A stretch of 64,000 nt of DNA, from positions 124,001 to 188,000 of the forward strand of contig PEQN01000002.1 in NCBI GenBank assembly GCA_002786225.1. The letters run 5' to 3'. This stretch comes from Leptospira sp. GTDB taxonomy: Bacteria > Spirochaetota > Leptospiria > Leptospirales > Leptospiraceae. The position numbers and the translations under genes are program-made. How positions within the stretch are numbered: the stretch's first letter is position 1; each line of letters starts with the position of its first letter. Positions 56,360 to 64,000 of this stretch are shown here, in pieces. A model generated the notes under the pieces. It ran no database searches. It was given only the letters and a program-made list of their open reading frames with translations, and had not been told where the DNA came from.

Positions 56360-58486
56360 CTAAGCGCCTACTCCAGCGCCTTCCTCCTGTTGTTTTTCTG
56401 CTTGGCTAATGCTTAGTTGGCTCACCAGCTCTATATTCGTGAATGTTTGTATTTCTTGTATGGCTAAAACTGCAAAATTCCTTGGTGGCAATTCTCTTGA
56501 AATGAAACCAAACAAGGGCATACGAATGTATCTATCAATTATGAATATTGGAAAACGATTATTTTCTAAAGCTTTCTTGTATTCCGCTTGTATAGATTCA
56601 ATCATCTTACGCCTTAAATCAGCACCTATAGCTATAACTTTTCCTTCTAAGGGATCTTCAACAAGGTTCTTAGACAAGCGATCCGTTAACCTTGGATCAA
56701 CGCCAATCACATAAAGTTTACCATCAGCTTGGACATATTCATTTACAATTTGTCTAGAGATTGCCTGTCTTGCTAATTCAGAAAGATAGTTTGGATCTGT
56801 TGATTTGGATATATTATTTGCAATTGATTCTAAGATTACTGGCAAACCTCGAATGGGAAGACCTTCTCTTAGCATATTCTGCAAAACCTGTTGTATAATT
56901 CCAAGTCTACCTTCTTTTTCATAACCAAGTTCTTGGATAAGAGTTGGTTTGGACTTACGAACATGCTCTAGTAGACTTTGTGTTTCCTCTCTACCCAATA
57001 GGGAAGAAGAATGAGTTAGTATCAATTCTTTCAAATGAGTAATAATTACTGTTGAAGGATCTACAACTGTGTATCCTTTTGTTTCGGCTTCACTCTTTAA
57101 ATCAGGATCTATCCAAAGAGCCTGCATTCCAAAAGTTGGTTCAGTAAACTTTTCACCTGGTATAGGATCTTCTACTTGCCTTAAATTATCCAAGGCCATT
57201 AATTTATCTGGTTTGATCGCTGATTCTCCAACAACAACACCATTGATCTTAATAGTATAATTATCTTGAGGGATTTCTAAATTATCCATAATACGAACCG
57301 GAGGAATCACCAAACCATAATCAGATGCAAATTTCTTACGTGTATTCGCTATTTGAGAAAGAAGCAAGCCTCTATCCTTAACTTCTGCAAGAGGCAATAA
57401 ATTTAAACCCAATGAAACAACTATAGATTCTGTTCGTATTTCTTCAAGGTAGTCTTCTGGTTTCTTTTCCGTAGTCTTAGCTTCTTCACCTTTTTCAATG
57501 AGTTCAACTTGTAACTTTGCTGCCTTTTCCATATAATACCCAAGATATCCAAAAAATCCACCCAATACTACCAAGGAAAAGAATGGTAGACCAGGAATAA
57601 GTGCTGCAAGTCCCAAGGCAGCAGCGACTATATAGAGAATTTTGGAATTGGTAAATAACTGTTTCTTAAACTCTCCCGTAAAGGACTGAATGGAACTCGA
57701 ACGGGTTACTATAAGACCAGTCGCAGTAGTGATTAAGAGAGCTGGAATTTGTGAGACAAGCCCATCACCTATAGTAAATTTACCATAAGTCTCTATAGCC
57801 GATGCAAAAGATTCACCACGAATAGAAACTCCAATGATAACGCCTCCAATAAGATTAATCGCTGTTATAATAAGTCCTGCTCTAACATCTCCTTGTACGA
57901 ATTTACTCGCTCCATCCATTGTTCCGTAAAAATTTACTTCTTGCTCTAATCTTTTCCGCTTAGTCATGGCTTGCTGTTCAGTGATGGCACCTGAATTTTG
58001 CTCCATGTCTATTCCCATTTGCTTCTGAGGTAAACCGTCCAAAGCAAACCTTGCTGCAACTTCCGATATCCTGGTTGCTCCTTTGGTGATAACTACAATC
58101 TGAACGATGATGAGTATTATGAAGATAATAAATCCGACGACATACTTACCTAGTCCACCTTCACCACCGACCACAAAGGTTCCAAAAGCTTCTATGACTT
58201 GCGAGTTTACAGCTGCTCCCTTACTGAGAATTTGTCTAGTTGTAGATACGTTGAGTGCAAGTCTATAAAGAGTAGTAATCAATAATAAGGTAGGAAATAT
58301 CGAAAAATCCATAGCCTCAGCAACACTAAGGGATGTTAGTAAAATAATTATTCCAACTCCAATACTTACAATCAGTAAAAGATCCAATATAAAACCAGGA
58401 AGAGGAACAATTAACATCATGAGAATTGCCAAAGCACCAACACCAATGATAATATCTGAATTAGTATACCAAGGTTTTTTTTCCAT
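56360..58486 (-). CDS. flhA: Flagellar export gate protein FlhA
   Basis: A 708-residue protein with eight membrane segments in the first 330 residues and a cytoplasmic substrate-docking domain after that. The conserved FHIPEP-type cytoplasmic loop is seen as [18 protein letters not shown], followed by [20 protein letters not shown]. Length is normal. It sits two bases after flhB and forms the export ring that receives FliI-delivered substrates. Confidence 0.96.
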   Translation of the reverse strand: MEKKPWYTNSDIIIGVGALAILMMLIVPLPGFILDLLLIVSIGVGIIILLTSLSVAEAMDFSIFPTLLLITTLYRLALNVSTTRQILSKGAAVNSQVIEAFGTFVVGGEGGLGKYVVGFIIFIILIIVQIVVITKGATRISEVAARFALDGLPQKQMGIDMEQNSGAITEQQAMTKRKRLEQEVNFYGTMDGASKFVQGDVRAGLIITAINLIGGVIIGVSIRGESFASAIETYGKFTIGDGLVSQIPALLITTATGLIVTRSSSIQSFTGEFKKQLFTNSKILYIVAAALGLAALIPGLPFFSLVVLGGFFGYLGYYMEKAAKLQVELIEKGEEAKTTEKKPEDYLEEIRTESIVVSLGLNLLPLAEVKDRGLLLSQIANTRKKFASDYGLVIPPVRIMDNLEIPQDNYTIKINGVVVGESAIKPDKLMALDNLRQVEDPIPGEKFTEPTFGMQALWIDPDLKSEAETKGYTVVDPSTVIITHLKELILTHSSSLLGREETQSLLEHVRKSKPTLIQELGYEKEGRLGIIQQVLQNMLREGLPIRGLPVILESIANNISKSTDPNYLSELARQAISRQIVNEYVQADGKLYVIGVDPRLTDRLSKNLVEDPLEGKVIAIGADLRRKMIESIQAEYKKALENNRFPIFIIDRYIRMPLFGFISRELPPRNFAVLAIQEIQTFTNIELVSQLSISQAEKQQEEGAGVGA

Positions 58487-58488
58487 AA

Positions 58489-59655
58489 TTATCTTCTACC
58501 TCCCATTGTTTGGTATTTTCGAAGATTAACGAAAACGATAGATACAGCTTGGTAAAGATTGAATGGAATTTCTTGGTTTACCTCAACTAGTTTATACAAC
58601 TGTTGGGCAAGTAGTCTATCTTCAACCATAGGAACATTATTTTTCTTAGCAATTTCCTTTATAGTCAAAGCAAGTTGATCCTCACCTTTGGCTATAACCT
58701 TGGGAGCTGCGTCCACTGATGAGTTAAAAGCAAGTGCTACTGCAAAATGGATAGGATTCGTAATCACTACATCTGCCTTAGGTACATTTTGTAGCATATT
58801 TGAGCTAACAATATCCCTCATGATTTGTCTTCTTCTAGCAATTAAGGCACCATCCCCTACTTGCTCTTTGATCTCACGCTTAGCTTCACTGGGCGTTTGC
58901 TTGAGACTTTCTTCGAATTCAAATTTCTGGTAATAAAAGTCAGCAATAGCTATAGCTAAGAGAATTATACCAACTATAATAAAAATCTTAAATCCAGAGA
59001 AAGAAACTAACTCCAATGCTTGCAGAATACCCATATCACCCGTAAGCATAATTCTCAGAAAATCCTGAGAAACAATAATATAACTAACCCATCCTATAAG
59101 AACAACCTTCATTAGAGATTTACCGAGATTAAACAAGGTTTGTCTTGTTGGTAGTACTTTTTTGAAATTAGGAACCAGTCTTTCGAAACGAAACTCCATA
59201 GCTCTTGGTGCAAAAAGCAAACCAACTTGCAAAATATTTCCTAATACAGCAAACACAAAAGTAACACCTAATAAGGGAGCAAGTAAAGTAAAAATATCCC
59301 AGGAAGCATCCTTAAGTAGAAGACTAAAACTTTCAGAATTAAATTCTCCTGGATCTCTTGCAAAATGAAGATACTTTCGCATAAATAAAGCTGATTTGCG
59401 TATAAAGAATTCACCCATGAGATATAGAAGTACAGTAGCTGATAATAATACAACCGCCGAACTAAGCTCAGGTGATTTGGGAACATTTCCTTTTTCTCTT
59501 TCGTCTCTTCTCTTTCGTTCTGAAGGTGGTTCTGTTCGACCCTCATCTTCTGCTGCGAACAACTGGAGATTAATTCGAAAGTCATCAATGAGTGACCATT
59601 CCTTACTTCCAAGATAGATCCAGTCTTGAGTAATCAGGGAAGTCAATTCGGCCAT
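58489..59655 (-). CDS. flhB: Flagellar export switch protein FlhB
   Basis: A 388-residue protein. [20 protein letters not shown] is the typical start of the FlhB core, here preceded by about 37 extra residues. Four membrane segments follow, then the self-cleaving NPTH-type site, here [10 protein letters not shown] (Ile in place of Thr), near residue 290. That I-for-T change keeps the Asn-Pro pair where autocleavage occurs. It overlaps fliR by 13 bases. Confidence 0.95.
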   Translation of the reverse strand: MAELTSLITQDWIYLGSKEWSLIDDFRINLQLFAAEDEGRTEPPSERKRRDEREKGNVPKSPELSSAVVLLSATVLLYLMGEFFIRKSALFMRKYLHFARDPGEFNSESFSLLLKDASWDIFTLLAPLLGVTFVFAVLGNILQVGLLFAPRAMEFRFERLVPNFKKVLPTRQTLFNLGKSLMKVVLIGWVSYIIVSQDFLRIMLTGDMGILQALELVSFSGFKIFIIVGIILLAIAIADFYYQKFEFEESLKQTPSEAKREIKEQVGDGALIARRRQIMRDIVSSNMLQNVPKADVVITNPIHFAVALAFNSSVDAAPKVIAKGEDQLALTIKEIAKKNNVPMVEDRLLAQQLYKLVEVNQEIPFNLYQAVSIVFVNLRKYQTMGGRR

Positions 59656-60422
59656 CCTTTGTACAATTCATCTATTTTATCAAAGGAAACCATAAATGCA
59701 GATTCCATCTGAGCAACTATGAAAGATGTTATCGAAATGAGTACAATTAGTCCGATCAAAACTTTGATAGGAAAGCTTAACTGAAGTATATTCAATTGCG
59801 GTGCAGCCTTTCCCATTAAAGCCTCGGCTATTGTAACAAGAAATAAGATTCCAAGTACGGGCAAACTAATCTTAAATGCAACTACAAACATTGCACCAAT
59901 TGCACCTTCTATAGCCTTATAAATTCCTTGGTTAGTTTCTGGAGTAAAACTTAATATACGAATTTTTTCAAAAGAGAATGCAAGACTTTTGATCATCATT
60001 CTGTGAGCGCCCATAGATAGAAATACTAAAATAGCCATGAGGTTCTTCAAAGAAGAAATTACAGGCAGGGATACTTGAGTCATAGGATCCAAAACTTCTG
60101 TATAAGCAAAACCTAACTGAACATTAAAAAAGTCTCCTGCCATTTGAAAGGCTGCAAAAAATATAGTAACCATAAAACCTATCAAAAGACCTATCATCAT
60201 TTCTGATAGAACCAAGAGTCCATAAGTTACCATATCAGGTGGAACCTTAGGAAGAAAGACAGAAGAAACTGGAAAAAGTATAATGGTTATTAAAAAAGAA
60301 AGTATCATCCTAAGAGTCACGGGTATGGATTCCGATGAGAAAACCGGAGTTATCATAAATAAACCTAATAGCCTAGCGAACATTAGCATAAAGACTTGAA
60401 AGTTATTTACAAAGTATTCCAT
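59643..60422 (-). CDS. fliR: Flagellar export protein FliR
   Basis: A 259-residue membrane protein with about six hydrophobic segments. [20 protein letters not shown] early and [20 protein letters not shown] in the middle are FliR marks, along with a final KIDELYKGW. Normal length. It starts seven bases after fliQ and overlaps flhB by 13 bases, fitting the usual P-Q-R-B order of the export gate. Confidence 0.94.
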   Translation of the reverse strand: MEYFVNNFQVFMLMFARLLGLFMITPVFSSESIPVTLRMILSFLITIILFPVSSVFLPKVPPDMVTYGLLVLSEMMIGLLIGFMVTIFFAAFQMAGDFFNVQLGFAYTEVLDPMTQVSLPVISSLKNLMAILVFLSMGAHRMMIKSLAFSFEKIRILSFTPETNQGIYKAIEGAIGAMFVVAFKISLPVLGILFLVTIAEALMGKAAPQLNILQLSFPIKVLIGLIVLISITSFIVAQMESAFMVSFDKIDELYKGWPN

Positions 60423-60429
60423 TTAATTC

Positions 60430-60693
60430 TCAAAATTTCTCTATCATAAAAAAAATATTTCTAGTATAATCTAGCATAGTTCTAACCATCCAAGATGCGA
60501 ACACTATGATCACTACAAAAATTGCAAAAAGCTTAGGCACAAAGGCTATTGTTTGTTCTTGGATAGATGTTGTTGTCTGCAAAATTCCAATAAACAATCC
60601 TACCACTAGAGCAGTTACTAAAATTGGGGAAGAAATTTTTATCGTTATGATCAAGGCATCTCGAATCAAGGTTATAACATCAACTTCGGTCAT
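60430..60693 (-). CDS. fliQ: Flagellar export protein FliQ
   Basis: An 87-residue protein with two membrane helices and the family pattern [20 protein letters not shown] around residue 30, followed by [10 protein letters not shown]. It joins FliP and FliR in the export gate. Its start overlaps fliP by four bases (ATGA). Confidence 0.95.
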   Translation of the reverse strand: MTEVDVITLIRDALIITIKISSPILVTALVVGLFIGILQTTTSIQEQTIAFVPKLFAIFVVIIVFASWMVRTMLDYTRNIFFMIEKF

Positions 60694-61664
60694 TTATAAC
60701 TCCTAACCAATTCGTAGACGAGCAGATTCCATCCATCTATCAGGATAAACAAAATAATCTTAAAAGGTAAGCTAACCATCACAGGCGGAAGCATCATCAA
60801 TCCCATGGAAAGAAGGGAAGCAGCAACCACTAAGTCGATTACAATAAATGGAATAAAAATATAAATACCTATTATAAATGCTTTCTTGATTTCACTTAGC
60901 ATAAAGGCAGGAACAATCACATAAGAAGGTACATCATCATAGGACTTAACATTTTTTACCTTGCCTAATTTCAAAAACAAAGCAACATCCTTGGTTCCAG
61001 CTGCACCAATTTGACGTATCATAAAACCGCGCAGAGGAACCATGGTTTTGTCAAAAAATGTATTCGTATCAATTTTTCCTTCCATAAACGGTTGAAGGCT
61101 TGTTTGATTGATCTCACCAAGGGTTGGTGCCATGATAAAAAATGTCATAAAAAGAGCAAGTCCCATCATGACCTGGTTAGGTGGAAGATTCTGAAGAGAA
61201 AGTGCCCTTCTGACAAAGTCCAAGACAATAACAATTTTTGTGAATGAAGTAACAGACATTATTATGGCAGGAGCTAAAGAAAGTATGGTAACTAAGAATA
61301 GAACCATCAAGGAAAGAGAGGTCTCTCTTGGTGTCTTAGCCTCGTTAACATTAAAATTGAGATTGGGTATAGGTATCCTTGTGTTGGATGTAGATTGAGC
61401 GTGAAGATTCATTCCAAGATCCAAGTTGCAGCCTTCTAAAAGCGCTCCTAGAACAGGGCTCAAGAAGATCAAAAGCAAAAAAAGGTAGAACTTCTTTCGT
61501 AAATTGGGTAATGGGAAACTCAGTTCTTTCAATCTTGCTTGCAAGTTAATGCTCAACATAACGGAATTATGTCCCATTATTTTTCTTAAAAAAAAGAAAA
61601 CAAATTTACTTACAAGTGCTAAGCTTGTGTCCTTGCGGTGATAAAAATTTCGTATTGCACTCAT
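60690..61664 (-). CDS. fliP: Flagellar export protein FliP with long N-terminal extension
   Basis: A 324-residue gate protein. The conserved core runs from about residue 115 to the end: [39 protein letters not shown], and a final [14 protein letters not shown]. Most FliP proteins have about 250 residues and start with a signal peptide. Here the start ATG 61664, preceded by GGAGG, adds roughly 60 residues before a second hydrophobic segment (about 62-80). The extension is not explained. It overlaps fliO by four bases. Confidence 0.9.
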   Translation of the reverse strand: MSAIRNFYHRKDTSLALVSKFVFFFLRKIMGHNSVMLSINLQARLKELSFPLPNLRKKFYLFLLLIFLSPVLGALLEGCNLDLGMNLHAQSTSNTRIPIPNLNFNVNEAKTPRETSLSLMVLFLVTILSLAPAIIMSVTSFTKIVIVLDFVRRALSLQNLPPNQVMMGLALFMTFFIMAPTLGEINQTSLQPFMEGKIDTNTFFDKTMVPLRGFMIRQIGAAGTKDVALFLKLGKVKNVKSYDDVPSYVIVPAFMLSEIKKAFIIGIYIFIPFIVIDLVVAASLLSMGLMMLPPVMVSLPFKIILFILIDGWNLLVYELVRSYK

Positions 61665-62431
61665 AGCTTGCCTCCAGAAAAACCTGGGTCTAAACCAAGA
61701 TCCTTGTTGCTATCCTTGAGCTTTTCTAAGGAAAGTTTGTGCTTCTGTTCTAAGGCTTCTATCTCTGTATCATCTATGTATTTGGATTCATCCTGACTGC
61801 CATCTAAGCGATTGGTAAGTGATTTAGGCGAAAGATCCTTTAAGGACTCTAAAAGAGTAACCATAAAATTATCTTGGCTGGGTTCAAATTCTTGCTTCAA
61901 TTTAAGAATTCGATTTTTATCCTCCAAGGAAGTAATCTCTGTTATATAATTCACTCCAGAATCTGCCACTCCCAAAACAAGAAGCTTGCCTGCAACATCG
62001 ACAATTTGAATTTGTTTATTGGGAGCAATAGGAAGACTGGAAAGCACAGACATGACGCCTTTTACAGGAAATCTAGAATCCCTAGTTCGGGTCATAACAC
62101 GCAAGATAAACATCATTACAGCCGTTAAACCACCAAAAACTAAAATAACTTTAATGAGAAGCCATGCAGTAGAAGAAGAATCCTCTGAATCAGCGTATCT
62201 ATCTTGTATCAAATCAGAATTAGCGTCACTGCCACTAGCACCTGCTGGTGTATCTTTATTGGGGATAGTTTTAGATGAATCTTTACTGGCACTATTTTTG
62301 GTGGGATTGTTAGTTTGTGTAAGACCTAACTCCTCTTGGAGCAGAGAATCCAAATCTTGTGGCTTTTCCTGAGAATACAAGGATCCCCATGTAAGCGCAA
62401 GGATTACAATAGGAATAATTCCCGCTTTCAT
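61661..62431 (-). CDS. fliO: Flagellar assembly protein FliO
   Basis: A 256-residue protein with a signal peptide (1-20), a Ser/Asp/Lys-rich periplasmic part, a membrane helix (about 90-110) and a cytoplasmic FliO/MopB domain with [20 protein letters not shown]. FliO stabilises FliP during gate assembly. Position fits exactly: one base overlap with fliY upstream and four bases with fliP downstream. Confidence 0.88.
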   Translation of the reverse strand: MKAGIIPIVILALTWGSLYSQEKPQDLDSLLQEELGLTQTNNPTKNSASKDSSKTIPNKDTPAGASGSDANSDLIQDRYADSEDSSSTAWLLIKVILVFGGLTAVMMFILRVMTRTRDSRFPVKGVMSVLSSLPIAPNKQIQIVDVAGKLLVLGVADSGVNYITEITSLEDKNRILKLKQEFEPSQDNFMVTLLESLKDLSPKSLTNRLDGSQDESKYIDDTEIEALEQKHKLSLEKLKDSNKDLGLDPGFSGGKL

Positions 62432-63516
62432 TATCCTTTATCCGATTTAATTCTATCCTGAGGACTAACGATATCCGTAACCCGAACTCCAAAGTTCTCA
62501 TCAATTACCACAACTTCCCCTTTGGCTATCAACTTTCCATTCACAAGTAAATCTACGGGTTCACCGGCTAGTTTATCCAACTCGATAATGGAACCTTCCC
62601 CAAGTCCAAGAATATCCTTAATATACATTTTCGTTCTTCCTAGCTCCACAGTAAGAGCCATCTGAACGTCCATCAAAAGATTGAGATTTGTATTTCCTGA
62701 AGCAGCACCTGCAGTGGAAAGAGAGGGAAAGCCAATTCCCTTGATTCCCACCTGTGGTTGATTGCTTGCAAAACCACCCATATTCATGCCTCCACCTTGC
62801 ATAGGCACATTCATGCCACCGCTGGATTGCATGCTAGCTCCGTTTTTGGAGATATCCAAAATAGACTGGGCATTATCGCTAGAAATTATATAGCTTACTT
62901 TAAATGATCCTATGGAATCGATGTTAAGCGTAAATTGGGTTTTGACAAGGGTCTGCCCATCCGGCAAACGCAAATCATTGGGAGCATTCACCAAAACAAT
63001 ATCAGGTGGGGAACCAGAGAGAGATCCACCCAGCTTCATTCCTATCTGGGCAGTGACCGTTCCCATCATGGGAGAAAGGCAATCTTTCAAAGTCTGCAAT
63101 TGTGCCATATCCATGGCACCAGCTGGCCCAGATCCGCCCATCATGAGTCCTGCGATCTTTGCAGCATTCTCTTGGGCTATGATGATGGAGATTCTACCAC
63201 TAAAGATTCCTTGCACCTGGGAATACAAACAAACCGATTTGCTGCCCAATTCTTGGCTAATTTCCGATGAACTTCGAGATTCTGTGGATGGATTGTTGAA
63301 ACGAGTATTTTTGGCGAGTATGGTTCCAAGAACATTTCCAGCAGTCTGGAAAGCTTGGCCTAACATGTCCGATATGATGTCTCTATCTATAGGTGATAAG
63401 GAATCAGCCATAGATCCAGAGGAGGAGGCAGAACCCCCGCCCATGTCGAATGGACTGTCTTCCGCACCTTGTAAAAGGGCGTCTATTTCGTCTTGTGATA
63501 GGGAACCTTCACCCAT
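62431..63516 (-). CDS. fliY: Flagellar motor switch protein FliY/FliN
   Basis: A 361-residue C-ring protein. LSQDEIDALLQGAE at the N terminus matches the CheY-binding peptide of FliM and FliY. A CheC/FliM-like middle domain (about 40-220), a Gly/Met-rich linker and the C-terminal SpoA domain (about 280-355, with VELGRTKMYIKDILGLGEGS and LDKLAGEPVDLLVNGKL) follow. It heads the long minus-strand flagellar operon. Upstream AT-rich sequence (63517-63618) should hold the promoter, but I could not choose clear -35 and -10 boxes. Confidence 0.93.
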   Translation of the reverse strand: MGEGSLSQDEIDALLQGAEDSPFDMGGGSASSSGSMADSLSPIDRDIISDMLGQAFQTAGNVLGTILAKNTRFNNPSTESRSSSEISQELGSKSVCLYSQVQGIFSGRISIIIAQENAAKIAGLMMGGSGPAGAMDMAQLQTLKDCLSPMMGTVTAQIGMKLGGSLSGSPPDIVLVNAPNDLRLPDGQTLVKTQFTLNIDSIGSFKVSYIISSDNAQSILDISKNGASMQSSGGMNVPMQGGGMNMGGFASNQPQVGIKGIGFPSLSTAGAASGNTNLNLLMDVQMALTVELGRTKMYIKDILGLGEGSIIELDKLAGEPVDLLVNGKLIAKGEVVVIDENFGVRVTDIVSPQDRIKSDKG

Positions 63517-63618
63517 TTACAGCTCCAATACGGATCATAATCTTAACTAAGGGTAATGAGACATAATAACCTTGATTTTGTCATCTGTTTTTTTATATAG
63601 GATAGAAAAAAATGAAAA

Positions 63619-63945
63619 TTATTCATCGAAGGCATCCATTCTGCCTTCGCTATAAGCCCTTAGATTATCGTAAGAAAAAATTCCAGTATTATGGTAGTCA
63701 TTCCAAAGGATATTGATTGCATATCTGCCAACTTTATTCCAGGAAATAATAGCTGCCTTAGTGATATGACCCGTAGCTTGACCGACTTTTCCGCCGTGCC
63801 CACCTCTACAAGTTGCGCAAGGGCATAATTTTCTAAGGCTAAGCAAATTGTATGTAGATTGAAAACCATCCTTCCAAAGAATCCTTAGATCATTCTCGTC
63901 GTATTCAATTTGTTGGGGAATGGTTTTCTTTAAGTCTTGGACCAT
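63619..63945 (-). CDS. DUF971 family protein
   Basis: A 108-residue protein. YDENDLRILWKDGF, then LRKLCPCATCRGG and WNDYHNTGIFSYDNLRAY, are the signature of DUF971, the domain found at the N terminus of gamma-butyrobetaine hydroxylases and as a stand-alone protein. The CPC-x-C cluster likely binds zinc. Its function alone is unknown. It lies upstream of the flagellar operon with 102 bases between them. Confidence 0.85.
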   Translation of the reverse strand: MVQDLKKTIPQQIEYDENDLRILWKDGFQSTYNLLSLRKLCPCATCRGGHGGKVGQATGHITKAAIISWNKVGRYAINILWNDYHNTGIFSYDNLRAYSEGRMDAFDE

Positions 63946-64000
63946 AGCTTACATAATTCAGAACTTGGGTTTTTGGCAATGATTTTCTGAATTTGGAGAA

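Noticed and set aside
62912..63550. Long plus-strand frame of 212 codons opposite fliY
   Set aside because: It lies entirely in the antisense of a well-supported flagellar gene, has no recognisable domain or ribosome-binding site, and its composition mirrors the fliY codons.
63517..63618. Promoter for the long flagellar operon
   Set aside because: Several -10-like boxes occur but none has a matching -35 or sigma-28 element, so I could not choose one.

Overview
The window is AT-rich and gene-dense and reads as a chromosomal segment of a spirochaete of the Leptospira type. Four things point that way: periplasmic-flagellum genes (fliY, fliO, fliP, fliQ, fliR, flhB, flhA, flhF, flhG, fliA, fliI, fliJ and the spirochaete collar protein flbB), a SpiroCoCo-type coiled-coil protein, a mitochondrial-like elongation factor G, and a lipopolysaccharide Kdo transferase together with spirochaete-style lipoboxes. 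There are no insertion sequences, CRISPR arrays, rRNA genes or phage genes that I can recognise, so this is mostly core chromosome with a few accessory patches. The genus is inferred from gene content, not from a marker search.

Region by region. 1-5286 (minus strand): the end of an operon coding for a UbiA-type prenyltransferase, a membrane-tethered thioredoxin and a truncated HExxH putative peptide hydroxylase, preceded by a membrane protein and a Ktr/Trk potassium channel. 5385-12176 (plus): fusA and its terminator, a LysM/LytM protein, an amidohydrolase, two cyclic-nucleotide-domain proteins, tRNA-Arg and prmC. 12203-15264 (minus): an MFS transporter, a phasin-like protein, a bifunctional nuclease, a CAT-anticodon tRNA and a small exported protein. 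15263-17490 (plus): hemW, a SRAP protein, and a tRNA-Ile/tRNA-Ala pair. 17702-23139: a lipoprotein M23 peptidase, then a four-gene set of ECF-like sigma factor, unknown protein, CHAT (caspase-like) protein and cysteine-cluster protein, with a 27-bp perfect palindrome over the CHAT start codon.

23279-33264: mtnA, a DUF1853 protein, a membrane methyltransferase, an acyltransferase with a GHKL-like partner, and a translationally coupled Gld-type ABC transporter operon. 33340-41039 (plus): SpiroCoCo protein, a bacterial histone, methionine aminopeptidase, a cysteine-less SCO1-like protein, waaA and nadE. 41040-44180 is the least conserved patch: a gene-free stretch, lipoproteins and a secreted alpha/beta-hydrolase-like protein. 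44183-48424 (plus): fliI-fliJ-flbB and a degenerate HD-GYP protein. 48537-63516 (minus): a long flagellar operon running fliY to flhG, fliA, fapA and a SwrB-like gene, ending with remA and gmk. A DUF971 protein closes the window.

The most interesting points are the sigma/CHAT set, which resembles a protease-controlled sigma-factor circuit; the histone gene tucked behind a membrane-anchored coiled-coil protein with an HTH-like tail; and the SwrB-like protein in the flagellar operon. Several family members have lost catalytic residues: the LytM protein, the SCO1-like protein and the HD-GYP protein. All functional calls come from reading motifs by eye; no database search was run.
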